Below are positions 1-8,881 of a DNA stretch of 64,000 bases, in pieces (the stretch's first letter is position 1; the number at the start of each line of letters is the position of its first letter). The translations under genes were made by a program, and so were the position numbers. Below the pieces are notes generated by a model, which did no database searches, was not told where the DNA came from, and worked only from the letters and a program-made list of their open reading frames with translations. Source of the stretch: CAVORD01 sp963698535 (GTDB lineage Bacteria; Bacteroidota; Bacteroidia; Bacteroidales; VadinHA17); NCBI GenBank assembly GCA_963698535.1, contig CAVORD010000001.1, positions 310,001 through 374,000 on the forward strand, written 5' to 3'.

Positions 1-2
1 TA

Positions 3-596
3 AATGTCTTTTTCCTCCCGACAGATAAGCACCTTCCTTCCTCAGAGGCTGAGAAATTATACTTCAAACTGCTTGAAGACCTGAGAAGTAAGATAAAAAT
101 ACCTATTGTGATAAAGCTTGGTCAGCGCTTCAGTAATTTGTTCTATGTAGTAGACCAGTTACATAAAAGAGGAGCAAACGGAGTCGTCCTCTTCAACCGT
201 TTCTATGAGCCCGACATAGATATCGAGCGTATGGACATTGTGCCATCGGCGGTATTCAGCTCAGAAGCGGAACGCAGGTATGTTCTCAGGTGGATAGCGA
301 TGGCAAGTTCCCAGGATATTAAGATTGATATATCTGCCTCAACAGGTGTAAACACGGGAGAAGATGCTATCCGATACCTGCTGGCAGGTGCCGATACAGT
401 ACAGGTATGCTCCTCACTTTATAAGAACGGCATTACTCATCTGAAGAAAATATCGGATGAAATGGTTCTCTGGATGGACAGAAAGGGTTTCCGTAGTATC
501 GATGATTTCAGGGGTAAGCTAAATTGGCTTAATTTCGAAAATCCGGCAACTTATGAACGCACACAGTTTATGAAATATTTTAGCTCGGAGGTATAG
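3..596 (+). CDS. dihydroorotate dehydrogenase-like protein, 5' end cut by window
   Basis: The reading frame is open from base 3, so the gene begins outside the window and only about the last 197 residues are present. Family: FMN-dependent class 1 dihydroorotate dehydrogenase-like TIM barrel, the Bacteroidota paralogue often annotated as DHOD-like rather than the pyrimidine-pathway PyrD. Visible are the FFLPTD segment, the IVIKLGQRFSN strand, GANGVVLFNRFYEPDID, and the C-terminal phosphate-binding turn STGVNTGEDAIRYLLAGADTVQVCS. An internal GTG at 108 could be mistaken for a start, but the conserved strand begins before it. Its end overlaps the convergent gene at 580-1120 by 17 bases. Substrate cannot be decided from this fragment. 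Confidence 0.8.
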   Translation, partial: NVFFLPTDKHLPSSEAEKLYFKLLEDLRSKIKIPIVIKLGQRFSNLFYVVDQLHKRGANGVVLFNRFYEPDIDIERMDIVPSAVFSSEAERRYVLRWIAMASSQDIKIDISASTGVNTGEDAIRYLLAGADTVQVCSSLYKNGITHLKKISDEMVLWMDRKGFRSIDDFRGKLNWLNFENPATYERTQFMKYFSSEV

Positions 597-1120
597 TCCC
601 GGTAAAACCACCTGATCGCAGGATTCTTATCAGATCTGATGATAGTGCTCTTTTTGAGGGTTCAAAACCTTCAAGAAAAGCCTCTATTCTGTCAGCCAGA
701 GCCTCTCTCCTCATCTCGTTGTCAATAGTTACGCACTCATTAAGGACCGAGTAGCATTCGATGGAGAGCTCCAGCGGACCATCAAGAAAGAAAGAGATAA
801 GATCCTCTGAATAGTCAGAATAGTCCAGTCCTGATTGCCAGGCAGAACTAATAAGCATTAGGCGCGTTGATGGATTGACAGATTCCCTGATGCCGGAAAT
901 AATTTCACCTATATATTCAGGATTCTTCATGTCGTTCATGAATCCCGCTATAGTACTCTTGACTATCGGCATCATCTGATTTGTCATAAAAAGCTGCAAG
1001 CATTGAAATCAGGCCACCGACAGGAGGTCCGTTCCTTAGTTCATTAATAAGAAGCGATATCTTTCCCTTGTCTCCCTTTTCAATGAGTGTTTCCAGCAGT
1101 TTTAACTTATTGCTTTGCAT
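580..1120 (-). pseudogene. conserved hypothetical protein, frameshifted
   Basis: Two overlapping minus-strand frames together make one plausible protein. The first (from the ATG at 1120) gives MQSNKLKLLETLIEKGDKG...ISMLAAFYDKSDDAD; the second continues STIAGFMNDMKNPEYIGEII to the stop at 580. The switch lies at about 950-970 and is repaired by deleting one base, giving 179 residues. The product is acidic, soluble and helix-rich, with no signal peptide or catalytic motif that I recognise; a short protein of this style is common in Bacteroidota. It converges on the dihydroorotate dehydrogenase-like gene. The break is probably a sequencing insertion, since both halves look intact. Function unknown. 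Confidence 0.6.
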
Positions 1121-1247
1121 AGATATAAAATCAATCAGGGAACAAAGCTACTAAAGAAATAATTGATAAATTTAAGGGTTTTTGAAAAGTAAAAATTAAA
1201 TACTAATTTAGTCCTATTGTATTGTCAGGTAATTAAACATTTACACC

Positions 1248-2174
1248 ATGAATAAGCCTAGAAAAATTTTTTCCAACAGGGTTATAGCCCTTACATTGAT
1301 GGTTTTCACTGTCGCTTTAGTATTCCAGGGGTGCAAAGGAGGTAAAAGCACTGGCCAGGATCAGGAAATAGGGAAAGTAACTGAAAACCTCGAGGCTATG
1401 AAAGACGTTAAGGAAGCAGAGAAGATCTTCTATTCACTTCCTTCTCCGCTTGAATCAGCTATCCTCATAAAAAATGCTGGAGCCAACTTCAACTATTCTC
1501 TTCTGAATCCGGTGGAAAATAAGGTAAATTATACCACCAATAAGAGCATGGCACTTAATCTGGGTATCTATACCTGCGATCTTAGCTTTGCCAGCCTTTA
1601 CGATCAGACACAGCTTCTGATTAACTATATGAATGCTGCTAAAACAATGGCTGATGGACTTGGTATCCTCGATGCAATAGAGGAGGAGACCATCGAAAAG
1701 CTGGAGGCTAATATCAATAACAGTGAGGTCATAATGGAGATCGTCTCCGAGACCTTCCTTAATTCAAACTCATATCTGGAAGATAATCAGCAACCTGCAA
1801 TTGCTTCAATCGTTCTTGTTGGTGGATGGATCGAAGGATTATATATAGCTACTCAGCTTGTTGATCTCAATGATTTTGACGGGAATAAACTTGTTGGCAG
1901 GATTATTGATCAGAAACTATCAATTGATATTCTGCAGAATCTTTTGAATAATCACAAACAGAACCCTGCGGTAGATCAGATCATTACTCAGGTAGATCAA
2001 TTGAAAAAGGTTTTTGACAAGATTAAGATCACTTCCACTCCGGTTAAAACTGAGATTGACAGATCAACAAACGTAACTATACTTAAGTCGGAGATAAGGA
2101 CTGATATGACAAAGGAAGTATTTATGGAATTATCCAAGAAGGTTGCGGAAATCAGGAATTCATTCATAAAATAA
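1248..2174 (+). CDS. uncharacterised lipoprotein
   Basis: 308 residues. The N terminus has basic residues, a hydrophobic stretch (about 12-27) and a lipobox ending VFQGC, so Cys29 is the likely lipidation site and the mature protein sits in the periplasm or on the outer membrane. The rest is mainly helical and acidic (NLGIYTCDLSFASLYDQ, AIASIVLVGGWIEGLYIATQ), with no catalytic signature I can name. The start is the first ATG after a 127-base intergenic gap. A second secreted protein follows after 6 bases, so the two are probably co-transcribed. Similar orphan lipoproteins occur in Bacteroidales; I do not assign a function. Confidence 0.8.
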   Translation: MNKPRKIFSNRVIALTLMVFTVALVFQGCKGGKSTGQDQEIGKVTENLEAMKDVKEAEKIFYSLPSPLESAILIKNAGANFNYSLLNPVENKVNYTTNKSMALNLGIYTCDLSFASLYDQTQLLINYMNAAKTMADGLGILDAIEEETIEKLEANINNSEVIMEIVSETFLNSNSYLEDNQQPAIASIVLVGGWIEGLYIATQLVDLNDFDGNKLVGRIIDQKLSIDILQNLLNNHKQNPAVDQIITQVDQLKKVFDKIKITSTPVKTEIDRSTNVTILKSEIRTDMTKEVFMELSKKVAEIRNSFIK

Positions 2175-2180
2175 GTTGAA

Positions 2181-2624
2181 ATGAGAGGATTTACAAAAAT
2201 ATTAACTGTACTGGTTGTATTACTCTTTGGGATAACTCTTGATGGTAATGCACAATGCAAAGGATTCGCAAAGAATTCCTGCAAAAAGGAACTTGGGTCA
2301 TATACTCACGATGGAAACTACCATGCCGCTGTACTTGTTGAAGGAGAAGAGGCAGAACTCTATAAAACTTTCTACTCAGATCAGGAGTACAGGGTGGCAA
2401 TATGCGGTGCAGACAATCTGCCGGTGATCGAGTTTAAGGTACTCGATTCAAATAAGAATGTACTTTTTTCAAATAAGGATAGAGATTTTAGCAAAACCTG
2501 GGATTTCAAACTGGAATCCAGTCAGCAGCTTAAGCTGGTAGTAAAGGTATCAACCTTTAATCAGGCAGGAGAGGTTCCTGCAAGCGGTTGCGTATCAATA
2601 ATGTTCGGATTTAAGGTTAAGTAA
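2181..2624 (+). CDS. small secreted protein
   Basis: 147 residues with a clear signal peptide (hydrophobic residues about 5-18, likely cleavage after DGNAQ). The mature part has four cysteines (CKGFAKNSC near the N terminus, one in VAICGAD, one near the end in PASGCVSIMF), suggesting disulfides in the periplasm. Alternating hydrophobic strands and a C-terminal IMFGFKVK point to a small beta-rich domain. It follows the lipoprotein gene by 6 bases and is closed by a strong terminator at 2645, so it is the last gene of a two-gene unit. Not a family I can name. Confidence 0.75.
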   Translation: MRGFTKILTVLVVLLFGITLDGNAQCKGFAKNSCKKELGSYTHDGNYHAAVLVEGEEAELYKTFYSDQEYRVAICGADNLPVIEFKVLDSNKNVLFSNKDRDFSKTWDFKLESSQQLKLVVKVSTFNQAGEVPASGCVSIMFGFKVK

Positions 2625-2644
2625 TCTCTTATAAGAAAATGAAG

Positions 2645-2669
2645 GGGGACTGGATGGTCCCCTTTTTTT
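2645..2669. terminator. intrinsic terminator between 2624 and uvrA
   Basis: GGGGAC (2645-2650), loop TGGATG, GTCCCC (2657-2662), then seven T on the plus strand. It ends the plus-strand two-gene unit; there is no matching A-run on the other side strong enough to call it bidirectional for uvrA. Confidence 0.85.
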
Positions 2670-2680
2670 GTTTGTGAGCA

Positions 2681-5491
2681 TCAAAGCTTTGTTGCAAGGA
2701 ATTTGCCTGTTATTGATTCACTGCCTGACACCAGTTCTTCCGGAGTGCCGGCAAAGACAAGGTAACCTCCTGCATCTCCTCCCTCAGGGCCAAGATCAAT
2801 TATCCAGTCGGCACTTTTTATTACCTCCAGATTGTGCTCGATCATTACCACGGTATGACCTTTTTCAACAAGAGCATTCAATGACTTCAGGAGCTTCCCT
2901 ATATCATTCAGGTGCAGTCCTGTTGTAGGCTCATCGAAAATAAACATAAAATGCTCATTGTCACGCGAGTGAGCCAGGAAGAATGCAAGTTTTACCCTTT
3001 GGCTTTCACCACCCGACAAAGTGCTTGACGACTGACCCAGAGTAATGTAACCCAGTCCTACATCGGCAAGTGGAGTCAATTTCTCAGCTATTTTGAGTGC
3101 CCCCTTCTCTTTGGAGCTGATGAAAAAGAGAATTGCCTCGTCTACAGTCATCTCAAGAACATCATGAATATTCTTCCCGTTGAATTTAACGTCGAGAACA
3201 TCTTTCCGAAACCGCTTGCCTCCGCAAACTTCACATGTTAGCTCAACATCGGCCATAAACTGCATTTCTACTTTTATGATTCCCTCACCCTGGCACTCAT
3301 CGCATCTTCCTCCATCAACATTAAATGAGAAGTGGGATGGTTTGTAGCCATTCTGTACCGAGAGCTTCTGTTCGGAGTATAGCTTTCTTATCTCATCGTA
3401 GGCCTTAATATATGTAACAGGATTAGACCTGCTCGATCGTCCTATCGGGTTCTGATCAACAAGGTCAATAGCGGTCACTCGCGAAAGGTCACCTGATATC
3501 ACCTTATGCTGTCCCGGTTTCTGACTGAAACCATTTATCTTATTGTTTAGTGCCCTGTATAATATCTGCGAAACAAGTGTTGATTTTCCTGAGCCGCTTA
3601 CACCTGTCACAACAGTCATAACATTCAGAGGGAACTTTACGTCAATATTTTTCAGGTTATTTGCCCTGGCACCACTTACTTCGATGTAGCTGTTCCATTT
3701 TCTGCGTCGGGAAGGGACCGCAATTGACAACTCACCTGAAAGGTATTTCATTGTAAGCGATTTGCTTCCGGCTGCGGCATCAAGAGGTCCCTGATATACC
3801 ACTTCTCCTCCCAGTCTGCCTGCTTCCGGACCCATATCAATTATCTCATCGGCCGATCTCATGATCTCCTCCTCATGTTCAACCACGATCACGGTGTTGC
3901 CCATATCTCTGAGATCCTCCAGCACAGCAAGAAGGAGGTGTGTGTCGCGTGGATGCAATCCTATGCTTGGCTCGTCAAGAATGTATAGCGACCCCACAAG
4001 GTTGCTGCCAAGTGATGTTGCCAGGTTGATACGTTGTGCCTCGCCACCCGACAGCGAAGCGGCCAGACGGTCAAGAGTAAGGTAGGAGAGACCCACATCA
4101 AAGACAAACTTCAGTCTCGACCTGATCTCTTCGAGAATGCGTTCCCCTATCCTGGCATCATTGCCTGGAAGCTTGAGGGAGTTGAAATATTTGTATAACT
4201 CGCCTATGGGCAAGGCTGTTAACTCCTGTATCGAAATACCGTTGATCAGAACATAAGAGGCTTCCTTTCTGAGCCTTTTACCCTTGCACCCGGGACAAAC
4301 CGTTTTTCCCCGATACCTGCTTAGCAGTACCCGGTATTGTATTTTATATTTCTTCTCTTCAAGATGTTTGAAAAAATCATTGATCCCAAAGAAGTAATCA
4401 TTACCCTCCCAGAGGAGATCTCTCTGACCAGGCGTTAACTGGTAATATGGTTTGTGAATAGGGAAGTCAAACTTATCCGCACTTTTTATGAGCCTCTCTT
4501 TCCATAGCGACATCGTCTCTCCTTTCCAGCAAACAATGGCATCTTCAAAAACTGAAAGATTCTGATCCGGCACTACGAGATTTTCATCTGTCCCGATAAT
4601 TTTTCCGTATCCCTCGCACACGGGACAGGCACCTAATGGATTATTGAAGCTAAAAAGAAGCTCTACAGGCTCCATGAACTCGATCCCATCCTCTTCAAAT
4701 CGGGAAGAGAAGTTCCGCCTTTTTGCCTTTCCATCCTTCTCAAATGAGATGATACATCTTCCATCGCCAACCCTGAAAGCTGTTTCTGCCGAATCGGCTA
4801 TCCTGCTTAATAGATCAGGATCATCACCGGAAATAACTCTGTCGATAACAATCCCTATAATATCACCACCCTTGAGTTTGGAGGCTGTTGACTCTTCGTC
4901 AACCCGATGTATTGTACCAGATATTTCGATCCGGGTAAAACCCTGCTTTGAAAGGAATTGACAATATTCTTGAATGTCAATATTCTCAGGAATAACAGTC
5001 GGTGCAAGTAGAATAACAGGTGTTCCTGCGGGTTGTTTAGCGATGTATTTTGTTATGTCATCAGCAGAATGCCGCTTAACCTCCCTTCCTGATACAGGAG
5101 AATAGGTATGGCCCACACGGGCATACAAAAGACGTAGATAGTCATATATCTCTGTTGTGGTCCCAACAGTGGAACGTGGATTCCTGGTGTTCGGCTTCTG
5201 CTCTATGGCAATGGCCGGAGGAATACCTGAGATAAAGTCCACATCGGGCTTATTCATCCGGTCGAGAAATTGCCTCGCATAACTACTCAAACTCTCTATA
5301 TATCTTCTCTGACCCTCAGCATAAATTGTGTCAAAGGCCAGTGAAGATTTACCGGAACCTGATACTCCTGTTATAACAATCAATTTGTCGCGGGGAATTA
5401 CAACACTTACGTTCTTAAGGTTATGTACTCTGGCTTTACGAATAGTTATTGATTGCTCTGACATATCAGATCGTGAAATTTTAAGATTCAT
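2681..5491 (-). CDS. uvrA: excinuclease ABC subunit A
   Basis: 936 residues, matching the normal UvrA length (about 940). UvrA is the damage-recognising ABC ATPase of nucleotide excision repair and acts with UvrB in the cytoplasm. Visible: first Walker [15 protein letters not shown] near residue 42, first zinc site (CPVCEGYG and CPGCKGKR), ABC signature [12 protein letters not shown] with [12 protein letters not shown], second Walker [12 protein letters not shown] near 640, second zinc module (CDECQGEG and CEVCGGKRF), second signature [12 protein letters not shown] with FDEPTTGLH. The ATG at 5491 is used; an internal ATG at 5464 ([15 protein letters not shown]) is a good alternative. A TAnnTTTG box lies 15 bases upstream. 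Bacteroidota often have a second uvrA, so this may be one of two. Confidence 0.95.
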   Translation of the reverse strand: MNLKISRSDMSEQSITIRKARVHNLKNVSVVIPRDKLIVITGVSGSGKSSLAFDTIYAEGQRRYIESLSSYARQFLDRMNKPDVDFISGIPPAIAIEQKPNTRNPRSTVGTTTEIYDYLRLLYARVGHTYSPVSGREVKRHSADDITKYIAKQPAGTPVILLAPTVIPENIDIQEYCQFLSKQGFTRIEISGTIHRVDEESTASKLKGGDIIGIVIDRVISGDDPDLLSRIADSAETAFRVGDGRCIISFEKDGKAKRRNFSSRFEEDGIEFMEPVELLFSFNNPLGACPVCEGYGKIIGTDENLVVPDQNLSVFEDAIVCWKGETMSLWKERLIKSADKFDFPIHKPYYQLTPGQRDLLWEGNDYFFGINDFFKHLEEKKYKIQYRVLLSRYRGKTVCPGCKGKRLRKEASYVLINGISIQELTALPIGELYKYFNSLKLPGNDARIGERILEEIRSRLKFVFDVGLSYLTLDRLAASLSGGEAQRINLATSLGSNLVGSLYILDEPSIGLHPRDTHLLLAVLEDLRDMGNTVIVVEHEEEIMRSADEIIDMGPEAGRLGGEVVYQGPLDAAAGSKSLTMKYLSGELSIAVPSRRRKWNSYIEVSGARANNLKNIDVKFPLNVMTVVTGVSGSGKSTLVSQILYRALNNKINGFSQKPGQHKVISGDLSRVTAIDLVDQNPIGRSSRSNPVTYIKAYDEIRKLYSEQKLSVQNGYKPSHFSFNVDGGRCDECQGEGIIKVEMQFMADVELTCEVCGGKRFRKDVLDVKFNGKNIHDVLEMTVDEAILFFISSKEKGALKIAEKLTPLADVGLGYITLGQSSSTLSGGESQRVKLAFFLAHSRDNEHFMFIFDEPTTGLHLNDIGKLLKSLNALVEKGHTVVMIEHNLEVIKSADWIIDLGPEGGDAGGYLVFAGTPEELVSGSESITGKFLATKL

Positions 5492-5506
5492 TTAACACCG
5501 GGATGC

Positions 5507-5514
5507 CAAAGGTA
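5507..5514 (-). promoter_or_regulatory. -7 box for uvrA
   Basis: On the minus strand the sequence is TACCTTTG, matching TAnnTTTG, 15 bases before the uvrA ATG. I do not see a TTTG at the -33 position. Confidence 0.4.
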
Positions 5515-5618
5515 ATACTTTCATATTTGATTTTTTTTGCTTTCTTTGTGTAAATCACTAACCAAAAAAGGAGGAACGCCTATAGTCTCAAATCTACTCT
5601 AAGTTTAAAAAGAGAGAT

Positions 5619-6206
5619 ATGGACAACAAAAGAACCGATGTTGAGCTCATTAATGAGTTCATGGACGGCAGTAATTCCTCAATGGAAATATTGATCAGGC
5701 GTTATAAGAACAGAGTATTCTCCTACATTAATATCTACATCAGAAACAGGGCACTTGCAGAAGATATCTTTCAGGATACCTTTCTGAAGGTTATTAACTC
5801 CATAAAGGCAGGACGATATCAGGATAACGGACGCTTTCTGCCATGGGTCACCCGCATTGCCCATAACCTTATTATTGATCACTTCAGACGTGAAAAACAG
5901 TTGAGGTTTGTTTCAAACGATGATTATGAATCGGATATTCTTAATCTTAAAAAGCTTTCAGCACCCAATGTGGTCGATCTGATGGTATCCAAACAGATAG
6001 AAAAGGATGTAAGGAATCTTGTTGACCGACTGCCGGAGGACCAGCGTGAAGTTGTGATTTTAAGACACTATGTGGGGATGAGCTTTAAAGAGATCGCTGA
6101 TACAACAGGGATAAGTATCAATACAGCCCTTGGCAGGATGCGATATGCACTTATCAATATGCGAAAACTTATGGAGCAACATAATTTGTCACTCACCTCT
6201 TCCTGA
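5619..6206 (+). CDS. ECF-type RNA polymerase sigma factor
   Basis: 195 residues. Region 2 covers about residues 20-90 (RRYKNRVFSYINIYIRNRALAEDIFQDTFLKVI, then WVTRIAHNLIIDHFRR), region 4 about 125-185 (LPEDQREVVILRHYVGMSFKEIADTTGISINTALGRMRYAL). There is no sigma 1.1 or region 3, so it belongs to the extracytoplasmic-function group. The next gene is a 67-residue protein, not a recognisable transmembrane FecR-type anti-sigma factor, so this is not a SusCD-type iron or glycan regulator. It is divergent from uvrA. Target promoters cannot be inferred. Confidence 0.93.
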   Translation: MDNKRTDVELINEFMDGSNSSMEILIRRYKNRVFSYINIYIRNRALAEDIFQDTFLKVINSIKAGRYQDNGRFLPWVTRIAHNLIIDHFRREKQLRFVSNDDYESDILNLKKLSAPNVVDLMVSKQIEKDVRNLVDRLPEDQREVVILRHYVGMSFKEIADTTGISINTALGRMRYALINMRKLMEQHNLSLTSS

Positions 6207-6262
6207 TACTACAATAAAGGTGTTAACATTCCGTTATCCTCTTGTAAAACAAACAGAGGCCT

Positions 6263-6466
6263 ATGGAAATAATTTCTACTCCTTATCTCTCACTTACGGA
6301 TATAAATGTCACTGAAGCTGATCTTCTTACCGATGCATGGGGTTTGGAATCCATGTATGACGGAATTGAGGAGTTATTCCGGAATGAAATTTATATACCT
6401 GATGAATCCACGGTTGTGGATCTGCTGAAGAGAGCGGCAATAAATGATAAAAAAAACAGAGGCTGA
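6263..6466 (+). CDS. small acidic protein downstream of sigma factor
   Basis: 67 residues, acidic, with predicted helices (LTDAWGLESMYDGIEELF, STVVDLLKRAAIND). No membrane segment, no cysteines. It starts 56 bases after the sigma factor gene and its stop lies inside a strong terminator, so both genes form one transcript. Position suggests a partner or modulator of the sigma factor, but that is inference only. An overlapping frame from 6130 is a shadow. Confidence 0.6.
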   Translation: MEIISTPYLSLTDINVTEADLLTDAWGLESMYDGIEELFRNEIYIPDESTVVDLLKRAAINDKKNRG

Positions 6467-6481
6467 CCTCTGTTTTTTTTT
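6455..6481 (+). terminator. intrinsic terminator after sigma factor unit
   Basis: AACAGAGG (6455-6462), loop CTGA, CCTCTGTT (6467-6474) then a T-run to 6481. The TGA of the 67-residue protein forms part of the loop. Confidence 0.85.
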
Positions 6482-6510
6482 GCAGATATTAAAACAAAAT
6501 GATATATTTG
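6479..6510 (+). promoter_or_regulatory. promoter for the SPFH-Arc pair
   Basis: TTTG at 6479-6482, 20-base spacer, TATATTTG at 6503-6510. Both halves of the Bacteroidota housekeeping consensus are present; the ATG follows 23 bases later. The -33 half overlaps the T-run of the preceding terminator. Confidence 0.55.
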
Positions 6511-6533
6511 TAATATCAATATAATATCATAAT

Positions 6534-7388
6534 ATGAAAGCAGAAAAAAGTTTTATGGCGTTATCCGGCTACCTTATGGCAGCAGTAGCACTGGTATTGA
6601 TAATCGGGGCAATTGTATCGTTCGTCTACACGATGGTAATCCCCGGTATCATTCTGATGGTGCTTTTCGTGTTTACGGCGATAGGATTTACAATAGTCAA
6701 TCCGAATGAGTCGTGTGTAATGGTTCTTTTTGGTGCCTATACCGGCACAATAAGGAGCAATGGTTTTTTCTGGGTTAATCCTTTCTACACCAGAAAGACA
6801 ATAACCCTGAGAGCAAGAAATTTCGACAGTGATCCGATAAAGGTGAATGATAAGGTTGGTAACCCAATAAAGATAGGCCTTGTTCTTGTATGGAGGGTCA
6901 ATGATACTTATAAGGCAGCCTTCGATGTGGACGATTACGAGCATTTTGTATATGTTCAGAGCGATGCGGCTTTGAGGAAACTGGCAGGTATTTATCCATA
7001 TGATGATTTTGAGGATCATGGTGCTGAAATCACTCTTCGTTCCGGCGGAGAAGAGGTAAATGATGAGTTGGAGAGGGAGATAAGGGAACGATTGCTGATT
7101 GCCGGTATCGAGGTTATTGAAGCCCGTATTAATTATATTGCCTATGCTGAGGAGATTGCAGGTGCAATGCTTCGTCGCCAGCAGGCTACAGCAGTTGTAG
7201 CAGCCAGGTTTAAAATTGTTGAGGGTGCTGTGTCGATGGTTCAGATGGCCCTTGAACAGTTATCAGCTAAAGAGGTGGTCGACTTCGACGAGGAGAAGAA
7301 GGCTACGATGATCAGTAATCTGATGGTTGTTCTCTGCGGGGACAAGGATGTAAGCCCGGTAATAAATGCAGGAACACTGCACAGCTAG
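6534..7388 (+). CDS. SPFH/band 7 domain protein
   Basis: 284 residues. Two adjacent hydrophobic segments (about 12-32 and 35-55) anchor the N terminus; the SPFH domain follows (NPNESCVMVLFGAYTGTIRSNGFFWVNPFY, VNDKVGNPIKIGLVLVWRV, then ELEREIRERLLIAGIEVIEARINYIAYAEEIAGAMLRRQQ). This is the stomatin/prohibitin-like fold that forms membrane scaffolds, usually around proteases or transporters. No ClpP-like NfeD partner is adjacent; instead a 71-residue Arc-like protein starts 1 base after its stop. Own promoter at 6479-6510. Function of this subfamily is unproven. Confidence 0.88.
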   Translation: MKAEKSFMALSGYLMAAVALVLIIGAIVSFVYTMVIPGIILMVLFVFTAIGFTIVNPNESCVMVLFGAYTGTIRSNGFFWVNPFYTRKTITLRARNFDSDPIKVNDKVGNPIKIGLVLVWRVNDTYKAAFDVDDYEHFVYVQSDAALRKLAGIYPYDDFEDHGAEITLRSGGEEVNDELEREIRERLLIAGIEVIEARINYIAYAEEIAGAMLRRQQATAVVAARFKIVEGAVSMVQMALEQLSAKEVVDFDEEKKATMISNLMVVLCGDKDVSPVINAGTLHS

Positions 7389-7389
7389 T

Positions 7390-7605
7390 ATGGCGAAGAA
7401 ACCATTTGCTCTGAGAATTGATCCTGATAAGCTTAAGGCTCTTGAGAAGTGGGCTGCAGATGAGTTTCGCAGTACCAATGGTCAGATAGAGTGGATTATC
7501 GATCAGGCCCTTAAGAAGGCAGGTAGAGCAGTGCGCAGGGCACGATTCCGGCAAAAGCAAAAGGGATTAGTTACAGAATTTCCTGAATTACTGCTCAGGA
7601 GTTGA
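7390..7605 (+). CDS. Arc-like ribbon-helix-helix protein
   Basis: 71 residues. It opens KKPFALRIDPDKLKALEKWA, then DEFRSTNGQIEWIIDQALKKAGR: a short beta strand followed by two helices, the Arc/MetJ ribbon-helix-helix pattern that binds DNA as a dimer, followed by a basic tail (RAVRRARFRQKQKG). The start at 7390 is preferred over an upstream in-frame ATG at 7366, because the RHH strand must be near the N terminus and 7366 lies inside the SPFH gene. One base separates it from the SPFH stop, so they are translationally linked. It overlaps the convergent rsmE end by 11 bases. Confidence 0.8.
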   Translation: MAKKPFALRIDPDKLKALEKWAADEFRSTNGQIEWIIDQALKKAGRAVRRARFRQKQKGLVTEFPELLLRS

Positions 7606-8296
7606 CGAAATATACAGAATGGCAGGCAGCGATGCCTGCTGTTTCTGTTCTTAAGCGGCTTTCACCCATACTTACTCCTTTGAAGCCCAGAGCGATAGCC
7701 TGGCTAACTTCCTCCGGTGAGAAATCACCCTCAGGTCCGATCATAATGGTTACACTCTCGCCACTTCTTAATACCTGCGTTAAAGGAAGACGGTCGGTTT
7801 CATTACAGTGTGCTATAAAAAGGGATGCACCTGTTGCATCTTTTATAAAAGATGAGAATTCAGTTGCCTTTGTCATTACCGGGAGATATGCTTTAACCGA
7901 CTGTTTCATTGCCGAGAGAATGATCTTTTCCAGCCGGTCATAACGGATATTATACTTCTCTGATCGGGATGATATAAGTGGAACAATTGTGTCAATACCC
8001 AACTCAACACTTTTTTCAATAAACCATTCAAACCTGTCTCTGTTTTTAAGCGGACTTATTGCTATGCAGAGGTCATAATCTCTCTTTCCATATTCACTTA
8101 TATACTTCTGGATTTTGATGGAACAGTTCCTTATATCAGGCTGATTAATAATGCCATAAGCCATATTCCCTTTTCCGTCGGTTACTGATATCTCCTGGCC
8201 TTTGGTGAGTCTCAGTACTTTGGTACAGTGATATGACTCATCCGGAGTGAGTATCGCTGATTCGCGATCGAGAGCAGATGAATAGAAGAGGTGCAT
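7595..8296 (-). CDS. rsmE: 16S rRNA (uracil(1498)-N(3))-methyltransferase
   Basis: 233 residues, normal RsmE length. It methylates N3 of U1498 in 16S rRNA using SAM. The C-terminal SPOUT knot is visible as IGPEGDFSPEEVSQAIALGF followed by VSMGESRLRTETAG, and the N-terminal PUA-like part as HCTKVLRLTKGQEISVTDGKG. The start is the ATG at 8296 with a TATTTTTG box 13 bases upstream. It is divergent from the phosphodiesterase gene at 8375. Confidence 0.93.
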   Translation of the reverse strand: MHLFYSSALDRESAILTPDESYHCTKVLRLTKGQEISVTDGKGNMAYGIINQPDIRNCSIKIQKYISEYGKRDYDLCIAISPLKNRDRFEWFIEKSVELGIDTIVPLISSRSEKYNIRYDRLEKIILSAMKQSVKAYLPVMTKATEFSSFIKDATGASLFIAHCNETDRLPLTQVLRSGESVTIMIGPEGDFSPEEVSQAIALGFKGVSMGESRLRTETAGIAACHSVYFVNS

Positions 8297-8309
8297 AACT
8301 GATTTTGCA

Positions 8310-8317
8310 CAAAAATA
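8310..8317 (-). promoter_or_regulatory. -7 box for rsmE
   Basis: TATTTTTG on the minus strand, 13 bases before the rsmE ATG. On the plus strand of the same gap, TATCTTTC (8355-8362) is a near match for the divergent gene at 8375. Confidence 0.4.
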
Positions 8318-8374
8318 ATATTTCCGCCCGACTGTTGGCTATTACTGTTATAGTTATCTTTCGGAAGTATAGAT

Positions 8375-8881
8375 ATGAAGATTGGAATTTTGTCAGACAC
8401 ACACGGATGGATACATCCCAGAATTAGTCACTATTTCTCTGATTGTGATGAGATATGGCATGCCGGTGACATCGGTGGTAATGGAGTGATCGATGATCTG
8501 GAGAAGATAGCTCCGGTGAGAGCAGTTCACGGAAACATTGATGATGCCAGTACACGAAGACATTATCCTGCTGAGTTGACTTTTATGTCGGGAAACAAAT
8601 TGGTCTATATGACGCATATTGGTGGTCAGCCGGGGCGATATTCCCCTTCAGCCCGCGATTCAATAAGGCGACTTAAGCCTGCTGTAGTTGTTTGCGGGCA
8701 TTCTCATATTACTCTGGTAAAGTACGATCATACCTATAACTGCCTCTTTATAAACCCTGGTTCTTCAGGTTACCATGGATTTCATAAAATGATGACAGTG
8801 ATCAGAATAAACATAACAGGAGATCATATTTCTGATCTGGAGGTGATAGAACTGGGAGAGAGGGGTAAGGCAGTTATCTAG
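8375..8881 (+). CDS. YfcE/MJ0936-type metallophosphoesterase
   Basis: 168 residues. Calcineurin-like fold with the metal motifs ILSDTHG (N terminus), WHAGDIGG, VHGNIDD, MTHIGG and VVCGHSHI, then FINPGSSGYHG. Members hydrolyse phosphodiesters with divalent metals in the cytoplasm; substrates vary and cannot be set here. Length is normal. The stop overlaps the convergent 1496-residue gene by 4 bases. Confidence 0.88.
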   Translation: MKIGILSDTHGWIHPRISHYFSDCDEIWHAGDIGGNGVIDDLEKIAPVRAVHGNIDDASTRRHYPAELTFMSGNKLVYMTHIGGQPGRYSPSARDSIRRLKPAVVVCGHSHITLVKYDHTYNCLFINPGSSGYHGFHKMMTVIRINITGDHISDLEVIELGERGKAVI

